A stretch of DNA of 64,000 nucleotides, taken from the NCBI RefSeq assembly GCF_014851395.1, contig NW_024040928.1, forward strand, positions 15,639,012 to 15,703,011, given 5' to 3'. Both the position numbers and the translations under genes were made by a program. This document shows, one piece after another, positions 36,047-46,900 of the stretch (positions are counted from its first letter, which is position 1; each line of letters starts with the position of its first letter). The notes under the pieces were generated by a model, which searched no databases, had not been told where the DNA came from, and was given only the letters and a program-made list of their open reading frames with translations. The DNA is from Micropterus salmoides. Its lineage: Eukaryota; Chordata; Actinopteri; Centrarchiformes; Centrarchidae.

Positions 36047-38159
36047 TGTGGTTTGAATGAACAATCAAATCAGTTGTTCCAAAGAGTGGGTAATCCTTTA
36101 GCTTACGGTCTCTTCAGCGTTAGAAGTAAAAAATTCCATTCAAGTCCGTTCTTTGCCTGGGCACGTATCACAACAGGAGACTTCACATTACTCCACCCAT
36201 TCTGTGCTAGGCTAGTTTTAACCAAACACAAGCCCGTTCAAAGTACACCTGATACATCACAGGGTTTTTTTTCTCGTCTCATGGTGCAAATGCGAGCCCT
36301 TTTCCTTGTTGCTCAACACAGGAAAAAATATTACATTATCTCCTACCAAGAAAACTAGCTTCCCTATTTACAAACTAGTCTCCGCTATCTTTTATCGACT
36401 CATTTATCAGAGACACTGACTCATCAAATAGGATTGGTGTTCATATTGTGCAATAAATGTTTACCCGAGCCTAATCATGCTGTCTCCCATGGGGATTTTT
36501 AAGAGAAGGTAGGTGGTAATTATTATGTGTCAAAGCCATCAAAGCAATATTGTGTAACACTCAAAGAGAAAAGTTTATGGGTTATTGTAAGAGTTTGTTT
36601 TGTATTTTGCAGTGTAACTATATCTTACTGAATGACTCCACCAGCGGTTTGAAGACTTGCGCCAGGTCAATTTAGGATGATTACGTGTTGTTTTAAATCA
36701 ATCCCCCTAGCTCGTCAAAAAACCTGACATTAACTTTATTTTGAGGTTTTATTGGATCTGAAAAGTTACACCCTTAAAACACTCAGAAAACACCACAGAC
36801 CACTAATTTGACAGGGCAAATTGATGAAACCATAAAACTTTTTTATTTTATTTCAACAGTCCAGTCTCCAGTTTACTGGTTTTCAACAAACAGATGTTCA
36901 TTAAAGCCCAGTTACCAGTGATAAAGGAAAGCTAGACCAGCTGACAACAGATATGCAGACAATTAGTCAAATAAAAAACATTGGCAACAACCAAACCCTC
37001 CACTCCACTTCTATTAATGGGTTTTCTAATATGTTCTCGCTGTATCTTTCAGAGGACATGGGTAGATGTAAATGAGTGCTTAGACAAGAGAGAAGGAAAT
37101 CAGCATGAGTGTGAATGTATGCAACCTTTGTTGGCTTGTGATAGCTGTAAGATTAAGGTTTGAATGCAATAGATTAAATTAAAGGTGAAAAAATCCCATC
37201 AAAAATAAGTAGGTTCTCTACACCCTTGTGTTATTGGAAACATTGAATCAACTAGAAACATCTGTGTATAAAATGAACCTTAAAGATACCAGATCTACTT
37301 GTTCAAAAGGCAGAGGGCAGCACTAGAACACATAGAAGGAGGGTCATTAGAATACAGTTTTGCCTATGGCTTAATACTTTATTTTTTTAAGAGCAAACAC
37401 TACACATCCAGCATCAAAGAGGAGTCCACTCTTATCCCGCTTGTTAGCTTAAAGGCCAACAGAAACCAATGACTTAAAGGCATTTTTATTAATTATTTCA
37501 AATAATTTAAGCATTCTCATATTTTCCGGTGTTTGCAAACAATTATCATACCACATCTGTTTTTCGTGTTGATTGCATTTATTCATCAGTTTGATTTCTT
37601 TTCATTGGCTGCCCTAAAATCAGAATGAATGGTTCACTTGAGGATTCTGCAGTGTTGTGTCGTGTCATTATTTATTAATCATACAATTACATTTTTTTTT
37701 TATATTGTTATTTTTTTAGATAGTCATTCTTGACATATCACACCTTTTAACCATCACTATGACAGAATATTTAAATGTATTGCAGATGAAGAATCTTCCA
37801 TATTTATTTCTTGCAACAAAGAAGAAAATAACTTAGGCAGTGACAAGTGAAAGTGGTACTGAAAGAGCCCACTCTCGGAAAGCAAACAAAGCCATAAGAT
37901 CCGGCTTCCTTCAGAGAGCCATAACTCCCATCATTGTGACAGACCCACACTGCTATCCCTAGAGGCATGTTGCTTACATCTCTAATAAAAAGGAAAAATA
38001 AGCATCTGAAAATGATCATTTTCATAAATGACTGTCTTTCTGTTGCACAGTAATCACCAGTTTGTCTTGGCTGGACTTCATGTGCAAACCAAATATATAA
38101 TAAGCAATAAATGTTTATAATATACAGCATGTGTTTAACACACAGATGCACGCGTGCAT

Positions 38160-38203
<44 letters not shown>

Positions 38204-38440
38204 CCCAAAGACTCTTATGTCACCTTTTTTAAAATGTTAGAGTTGAAACTAAGTGCAGTGGCCGTGTTTACAATCATTTAGCATGTTGTCTGATTGATTA
38301 GTGAAACCTGTTTAATTGGAAAAAAGAGAGAAGGAGCAGACTCGCAGAAAGGATGCAGGGGAACAATGAAAACATGAACACTGACACCATTAGTCACTTC
38401 TCCCCTGAGCCCTGTCACTTTTATTTTATTCTAAACTTAC
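36047..38440. other. fam110c upstream region
   Basis: Holds the presumed fam110c promoter or 5' UTR and a CA microsatellite at 38162-38201. I found no exon of SH3YL1, which separates FAM110C from ACP1 in mammals, on either strand. Confidence 0.45.
38162..38201 (+). repeat. CA microsatellite
   Basis: Twenty uninterrupted CA units. Confidence 0.95.
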
Positions 38441-38449
38441 AGTGCCAGT

Positions 38450-38803
38450 TGGATAAACATAATCTACACTTTAATGTGACACTGCATCATCTGCTAATTG
38501 TGTTTTTATTGAGTCATTCACAATAATTATCACCCATCCTTGAGACGTGAATGAAACTGGTCGACTCAATTAAAAACGCTGTGCAAATTATAAGACATAA
38601 TTGCTGCAGGCATCTTTTGCTTGCAGTTATTGTTTCAGTGTTATGTAAAGTAACTCATAATAGGTAATTATGCATGCAGGGCTAATTACCAGGAATATAA
38701 AGTCACCTCCCACTCAATTAGTCAGTGTCTATCACAAGCTCATTTTACTGTATTTCAGAAAACAACTGTTTTTGGAGGATTGCTGCAGTAGTGCTCATTC
38801 ATG
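38450..38803 (+). promoter_or_regulatory. Candidate conserved regulatory block with TATA box and possible first exon
   Basis: Contains several homeodomain or POU-type cores (CTAATTG at 38492-38500, GTAATTATGCATG at 38665-38676 including ATTATGCAT, GCTAATTACC at 38681-38690), then TATAAAG at 38696-38702. About 25 bases further is CAGTGT (possible start site), and 100 bases further ATG followed at once by GTAAGG (donor-like) at 38801-38809. No matching downstream exon was recognised, so the transcript is hypothetical. It may instead be an enhancer. Confidence 0.3.
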
Positions 38804-41218
38804 GTAAGGTTTTAATTTCCTTTTACTTACATGTTTGTAGTCAGATAGTCTGGTGTAGTCAGCACTAGATAATCCTTTCTCAAACTCAAAACAGATCCAA
38901 ACTGATTTTTTTTTAAGTATTTCATTGTGAAATACAATAAATTTTTTTCACCATGTTCATATTGAAGTGATTAAAAAGACTCACTATAGAATGAAATAAT
39001 GCAACACACCAGGGATCATAACCACACTTTGAAAGTAATGAGTGCATACATGAAGAAACAAATGTTTTGTGAGTCTTTATTTGACTGGCGAACTCGTTAA
39101 GTCTTAAATTCAATTATAAATAGAAATGAAATCCTACATCTCATATTATGAAGTTATCAAGAGTTGGAACTGGAATCAGCAAAGAATCTCTTGGATCAGC
39201 CTGACAAAACAAAGGCCTGAATTTTATAATTGTCGGCTTACCTAATGTATATCTATTCCCTGGGCAATAATATTCCTAATCTTTAAGCCCTAATCATTGC
39301 CTTGCATAAAAAGTGGTGTTGTTGCTAACACCCTGCTTATTCCTCCATTCACATCTGCACAACCAATCACATCCTATTCTCTTGGCAGCTGCAGTTACCT
39401 ACCACACATGGTCAGACTGCAATAACAGGAAAAAAATGCTAAACAACACAAAAAAACCCAACAACAACACACTAATAGCATTAATAACAGGCACAGATTG
39501 CCTGACAACTCTGTGGATATATAGTAACATCAAATGGAACTGTTCCCCACAGCCAGCTCTGTAGAAGAACATCTGTAATGTGCATCTCTTGAATCCATCA
39601 TAATGTGGAGCAGATGAAAAGCAAACCAGGGAAATGGTTGTGACTGACTACGTTAAATCAACAAAAAAAAAGAAATTTTCAGCCTACCATGTTTCTTCCC
39701 TAAGACAAATATATTATGAAAATATATGCACTCAATAGGACTATGTGACAAATTATGTACTTTCACTTTTTATCATTCTTTGAAAAATGAACAATTATGC
39801 ACAATAGCTGCAATATCAATATTTTATTTATATATTATATTTCCTAACACCAAACGAGAGAGTGTAAGTTTGTACATATGTGAGGTTTTGACCATAATTG
39901 AGGTTTGTGCTATAGTATGCACAATAAAGGTGGAGGCTGATTGTGCTAAGGACTGAACATTGTAGTTGGTTTCAGTTGAAGGAAATACATTCCTCTGTGG
40001 CATCTGTCTGAAAAAAGTATTGATAACTTTCTACCGCTTTCTCATGAAATATTCCTGTGTTTTCAGGTGGTGTCATATTAACATTCTATTAAAAAAATAT
40101 TTTTTTCCTTGTTTTCTAGACTTCAGTGATCGCCATCTTGTGGCATTTGTTTTTTCCTTTCTACTTGCCGACCAGCAGGTGATAGTGATTTGAGTTGATT
40201 ACTGTGTCTACAAGAAATGCCTGTTTTCTCTCTCTTAACACTTGCCTGAGGAAGATCTTGGAGAGTCAAACGTTGCCTTGACAGGAGAATTAAACTATTT
40301 ATTTGGAGCTTAACAGTGTGCATACCATTCTCCTCTGTGCCCTGCAATAACGCTATATGCTAATTTGATGTGGAACATTTTTCCAAGATTAAGTTAATAC
40401 TCTCAGAACAGTTAAGACAGCCATTAAAAACATTGAAACCATTCTTTGCCAAACAGCTTGGCTTATTTTTATAGTGCTGCTTTTTTTCATACAACATATT
40501 TATGGAAAACAACACAGCGATTATATACCATATTCTGATTAAATGGAGTTTCCTTTTATCCTTTTTTGACTGTTTTGGGGAAAAAACATTCAGTAAATGT
40601 AACAGTTTCATCTGACATGTATGTTTGATGTAATAGTGAGCCAGGAGAACTGATTAATGTAGTTCATTACATACCTTGATACTTTCCTCTTTTCCTTAAG
40701 ACTGTAGTGTTGTCCAGCTGCGTGTCCATCCGATCGGAAAGGCATTAAAAGCTCCCTGTACAAAAATCCACAGATGTTTTAAGTAATATGTAGACAGATA
40801 AATGCAGGATACAACTACCTAAGATCCTAGAAAACCTACAGCTGGCTTTTTCCAGGAAGAACTACCCAGTGAAGTACACCTGAGTTCTAAATTAAGTCGG
40901 TGTCTCCCATGCCCACATTTATGTCTGGGCTTAGGTATTTCTTTGAGTTCAGCCGGTAGACTTACTCATCCAGAACCTTTTGTTTTACTTGTTTGAAGTG
41001 AGAAAATGTAATTACATATTACCATATACATCTGTATCTTATTGTTAAAGGTGAATCATAAAGAATCATTTAAACCTCTGTCAATGAAACACTGAAGGTA
41101 ATTTCAAAAAGCAACGTGTTTCTCCAAAATGAATTTTTCTGCTTTAATGAACATCTCTCCGCAATCTACTTGTCCTGTCATCTCTTCTTCATTGCTGCTA
41201 AGAAAAGATACTTCCCAT

Positions 41219-42520
41219 CAGTGGCGCCGCCAGAAACTTTGGGATCCATGACAAAAAATCTAATTGGGCCCCCTCTGCGCAGCTGTTGTCACCACATCTC
41301 TAGGACCTAACTGTCCCATCAAAAGCTTTACATAACTCTAATTAAAGGCTTTCAACTGTCTTGTTTCTTGTAGGTCAATACTAGTACTAGCACAATATTT
41401 ACTGCTGGTGATTTGTACATGCAAGTCTGCATACAGTATGCAGTTATTTTTATTATTTGATGCAAGATTAAAAGCCACCATAAAAATGTCCTTAAGGCAA
41501 TCTTTTACAGTCTCAATGTATTTTTATAGTAAAATTAATTATCTATAGATGTCATTTAACGGCCATAATAAAATCTAAATGAATGTATCAAAGAGGATTA
41601 TTTTAATATCATCTGTAAATTACGTGCAGGTTGAGGTAAGCTACTCACTGTTTCCAACTGTCCAGCATCCAGTACAGACAGGAGGTTGTTTTTATTTTAT
41701 TTCATAATGATCATTATGTGAGAAAATAATTTGTGTTTGAATTGTTGTCATTAATAAATATTTCATTTTGTTTTTGTTATGGTAAAAAGAGCAAGAAAGA
41801 CAGAAATCCCCTCAGACTCCCTGGAATGATGCTAACTGGCATGTCATTAACACAGTGTTGCTCACCTTCTTCACTGGGACAGGGACGCTAGCGGTTATGA
41901 GGAGACTGGGGTGCTGCCGACTCATCTGTTGTTAGTCTGCTAAAGGGACAGGGACAATGATTTACTATGAATATTTTGCTAAACGTTTCCCTGCACTGAT
42001 TAAATGTTGGTGAAATGTAGGCTAACGCCAGTCTGTAGCTAGCTAGCTTATTTCACTGTGGACATTAAGCCAACAGGTTAACACCACTCACAGACTAAAG
42101 GCTGGCCACTTTTCTTGGTGAAAAACTGGGTTACACATTGACATCCTTTCCTTCGTCTTTCCTCTCTCTCTTTTCTCTCTTTCTCCTTTTGAAACCAGAT
42201 TTTGGTTTACTAGGCAACATTGTGATGTCTGTATTTCTGGCGCATCTACTAACTGCAACTAAACTCCGTCACTGATAAGGTGCGCATAGGTAGGACCAAA
42301 CCATTTCATGCAGATACAGGGGGGTGGTCGGTCAATATGGATGTTTAGTTTTTGGTCAATGGGGATATTTAACTTCTATTGCCAAAAACAAAGAGATTAG
42401 TAATTTTATTATTATATTTAAAATACTCAATGATGATGGTTTATATAAATATAATTTGATATTAGATTTTACCTATTTTTTGGAATTGTCCTAACTTTTC
42501 CCCCCTACATGGCGCCCCTG
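41219..42520. mobile_element. hAT-type DNA transposon relic, 1.3 kb
   Basis: Left end CAGTGGCGCCGCCAGAAAC, right end read inverted CAGGGGCGCCATGTAGG: short terminal inverted repeats with the CAG-GGCGCC core. Flanks CTTCCCAT (41211-41218) and CTTCTCAT (42521-42528) are an 8-bp target duplication with one change. No transposase frame remains. Confidence 0.75.
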
Positions 42521-42528
42521 CTTCTCAT

Positions 42529-43868
42529 CACTGGCTAATAAGAAGATCCAGGCTAAGTAATGAGTTAATTAGTAACAGGAAGTAAACAAAGAGAAACAGG
42601 TACAGCTGCTTACACAGTTTGGTGTCATATCTATGTTGATCTGCTCTGACTACGTGACAAAGCATTGTCTTTGATTTGGCTTCCAGTTTCATTCAAGGGT
42701 TTGTCTGTGACCCTTATGATTTGTAGCTGAGCATCACTAGGATGGCTGACTTAATGTATGTACTTTATGCATGTATGTGTTTCGTTGGTAACTGTATCAT
42801 ATACATCATAAACAATGGCATGACAAATGGGGCATATGCTGTATATAACAGTTACACAGTACAGAAAGATGATCATGAGTTGTGTATTTCACACCATGAC
42901 TGAGCAAAGCGTTACCCAGTATATGATAATTTAATCTTCTTGTAGTCCAGGGTGACCCCAAGCCCAGATTTACCGATGTTGTTGTACATAAAAAGAATGG
43001 GTTTCACTAAACATGACGTGATAATGAATCAACTATAGTCAGATTGTGTCTGTAATTCGAGGGATCTGAGAACTTCTGAGAAATAAAATGATAAAGTTCT
43101 CCCTGTAACTCTAAACATTTATTACCCTACTTCACATCTTGGATTGACTATTGCAATAAAATAATAGTGAGTGTTACAGGCTAGTGAGCCAGTTTTGCAT
43201 ATGTTTCAAATCATCACAAAATGGTACTTTCCTGTCCAGCAAAACATGAATGTACTATTTACTGGATACCAAAGATTGATCAAGAACAAGTCATCGTAAT
43301 AAGAATGAACCTGTCGTCTGCAAATATTATCAGCAAAACAGTAAAAAAGACAGAATGGACTTTCTAAGTGTTACAGTATATTATTATATAAGTGATATTT
43401 TTTGATTACTGTTACTGATGCATTTATTTGTAAGCAGCATTTTGCTGTTGTTGTTGGTCAATGTTTTTAGTTCTAGCTACACAAATGCATCATATTTTAC
43501 AAAAATGAAAATGACCATTAATGCTAAATGTGAAAATTAATTCACACGATAATTAGTAGTGAAAAAGTGTAGCAAAGTGAAATGTAGTAGAGAAAGCAGC
43601 AGACAATGGAAATAAACAGTACAATACTTAAGTAAATGTACTTAGTTTAACTTTCCACCTCTGTGAACTACAAAATAAGTAGGCCAATAAAAGTTTGATT
43701 GGTAAAAGAGGACCTAATAATTGTAACAAGGATAAATATTTTGAGTTTTACACATTTCTCCATAACTTATGGGATGTCTCTAAACTTAAAGAAATGTGAG
43801 ATTTTAGGACTTAAAAACAATGATAATCACAACTGTAGCATTTTCAGGCTTCTTCTCGTTCAGGCGCT
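42529..43868. other. Intergenic, upstream of acp1
   Basis: No exon recognised. A tail of the AAGTA-rich hAT family (AGTAAATGTACTTAG then TTTCCACCTCTG) is visible at about 43560-43665. Confidence 0.45.
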
Positions 43869-43934
43869 AGATGGCCACCACCTGGTTGCGGCGTCACACA
43901 GGACCCTTAACTTACAACAACATGGCGGCCAGTA
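43869..43934 (+). promoter_or_regulatory. acp1: acp1 core promoter with YY1-type site over the start codon
   Basis: AACATGGCGGCC at 43919-43930 matches the YY1 consensus AANATGGCGGC and contains the acp1 initiator ATG. A related GATGGCCACC lies about 50 bases upstream. There is no TATA box at the usual distance. Fits a TATA-less housekeeping promoter whose start site lies a few tens of bases upstream. Confidence 0.5.
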
Positions 43935-46900
43935 GTACAAAGTCGGTTTTGTTCGTTTGCTTGGGTAAGAGCCGTTTAAATTAAAAGCCTAAAAGCACAG
44001 ATTGAGTGTGGCCGTGTAAAACAAACATCGCACACGACCAGTGTACTAACGTTACTGTGAAGCATTTTAGAGGTTTATTTAGGCGCTGTTATTTACCCAA
44101 GAGAGCCGAGTTAGCTGACGTGTTTCAGTTGAAGTGTTTCAGCTAACTAAGTCATCTGTTAAATGAATGAGTGCGATGCTGTGAACTCTGTCATATAACG
44201 TTAAACTTTTCACTAGAGCTACTTCACTTATGCATCAGTGTGTTCTGTAGAAACGCCGAGTATTGTTACTTTGACAGTAGCGACGAGTTTTGGTGACAGC
44301 TTCTCGGAAATGTGTCAGTTCATGACATCGGTGCTCTGTTATGACCTCTTGCTTATCATCAGCAAAGTGCTCTGTATTTGTTATTATGGACCCGCATTTG
44401 GACACAGATAATGTATCTTTTGCACTGTGTTAATTGTATCATGCTATTTTGTTGTCAGATGTAGTGTTAGTTGGGTACTTGTTTTTTCTTTAATTCCTGG
44501 TTTTTAAGTTTTTGTCGTGGCGTCTCTGGCTTTGAACAGGGAATATTTGCAGATCCCCCATCGCTGAAGCAGTCTTCAGGAAGATGGCAACTGATGCTGG
44601 GGTTGTTGATAAGGTAATGTTTATTATTAATTCATTATTACATTGTACGTTTATAACACAGGTCATTAATTGCATTGGCCCACTATTACATCTGATGATG
44701 GAATTGTTTTTTTTTTTTTTATACTTACAAAGAGAGCTTTTCCTGAGGGAATGTCATTTAGCACAATTCTCAAGTTAGCAGAACAGAAACAGAAAGAAAG
44801 TATTAAGCACATAGAGGCACTCAAATGACCAAACCAGTTTAACTACATTAGTTACAAATACTATGCACTGTAGGGGAGACCGGTTATGGTTGTAACACTT
44901 TTTGCTTCAGCAACTACAACTACTTTTATACAAAGTACCCACATTTGTTTACTCCAAATGGCACCAATTCAGTCCTCTAAAAGAAAATTGATGTCAAATA
45001 CATGTTGTTCCTTTGTTACAACCTACCCCACTACTGGCATAGGTTGTAACAGTTAGACAAAAGAAGCAAAAATGGATGCCACACCATATGATATGCTTAA
45101 AAAACAGGTATAGTGAAATAAAATAACAATGTTTCTCTCTCTCTCTCTTTAACTAAACTACTGTGTGTGTGTGTCAGTGTGTTTAAATTCTTAATCAGAG
45201 TCACAGTCAGTGCTTGAAGTGGGCCGGTGCTCACCAGTACACAGTATCAGCACTTCTACATTTTACTCTTTTGTGTACCAGGACTTTTTCTTGGGCACCA
45301 GCACTTTTCACAAGCTTCCGGTATTCTTTTCTGCCCTCTCCACTTATGGAGACTGAGTAGGGAAAAGATTGGGTGCTGATACACACGCCAACATGTGAAT
45401 GGGGAGTACTGGCAACACTTTAAGAACAGGTCAAAGTGTTGACAAATGATTGCTGGTAACCCTGGAGTGCAGGCTTGGTGTAGACCCATAGACTCCATAG
45501 GAAACTCTAAATTTTTAAATTCAAGAAAGTCCTTATAGGGGATTGTTGTGACTAGGGATGGGGACTGTTAATTTTTATTGATACCCTTATTGAGACTGCT
45601 TAACGATCTTTACTATTTTTACTACTGCACGTGAAATATTCAATGTGCGAGAACGTTATATATTGAGATGACCTATCATTTGCAATAAATAAATATATAT
45701 TGAAGGGTACATATTAACTGCCTGGTTGTTTTTAATTTAATATTTTAAATACAGCTAAATGTTGTTTCTAGAACAGCAACATTAATTTTCAGCAGCAAAG
45801 TAACTCAATAACTTTATGTGACATCACAAGTAGTGAGTGACGTTTAGAAAGAACAACATCAGTCTGTATCAGTCCCTCCTCCTCTCTCGCTGGCTGCAGG
45901 TAAGTTACCAGGTAGGAGGAGGAGCGTCTGGTGTTTCTCAGCCAGCAGCTGAGATTGTAAGACTACAGACCAGTCTGTGCTCCAGACAGACAGCTTTCTA
46001 GTTAGCTTGTTTTTAACATTTGGCTAATGCCAAGCTAGCGTTAGCATTGTTTGTATAAAACATACAGGATGAGATACTGAGGACAGAGATGATTAAATTA
46101 ACCATTTCTACATGTTTAACGTTACATTACAGACAGGTGTATTGATAAAGTATTGTGTTTTTACTTGCGAAGGTTTTATTGCACGTACTTACAGTAACGA
46201 GCGTAGCTGTCATCAACTAACGTTACAGTAGTTTGGAGCTAACTTAACCCTCACCGTGACGTTATTCCACCGCGACGGCGCAGCCTCTCGCTCTGCTGCC
46301 GCTGTGTGAGTATGTGTGTGTATGTAGGAGCCGACAGAGAGCAAGCAGAGACCGCAGCCTGATGATTTTCTTATCCATTGCGTTTCAAATTAAATCAGAT
46401 TTGATGCTCGAGACATAACGTTACATCATAGGACCCGCAAGTCACGATAGCAGTATCGATAAGCACGAACCTTTATTGATTTTCGGGTTTTGAGAAATTT
46501 TGGAACCGGGTCTCGATCCCCATCCCTAGTTGTGACACTTTTTATTGAAGTGTTACAACCCACCCCTGTCAGTCATTGTTTAGCTAGCTGTATTAGCATA
46601 GCGGTTTGAAATTAATTAAATAGGGAAAAATGCATCACACGTTGCCTAAGAAACGACAATTCAATCTAGTATAAGTCATACAATTTTATCTGCAATAGAT
46701 ACTAAACAAAATATAGTCCAGGTCAAAAAATTTACATTCTTACCTCAAAATAATTGTTTGTATATATTCTGAATGTACCTGTTTCCGGCCTTGCCAACTA
46801 CTATGCCTGATCGGGGAGGCAGTAGGTAAACACTGAAATGATCTCATGACTCCTTTCTTACCTCTAATTGCTGGAATTGGTTTTGTTACAACTCTCCCCA

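Noticed and set aside
36047..36064. Six extra codons at the start of fam110c
   Set aside because: The upstream extension opens with TTG, not ATG. ATG 36046 has a good Kozak context.
40120..40345. Possible minus-strand exon upstream of acp1 (sh3yl1 candidate)
   Set aside because: The translated sequence has no SYLF or SH3 motif. It resembles the end of a dispersed fish repeat (GAGAGTCAAACGTTGCC followed by TTATTTGGAGCTTAACAGTG).
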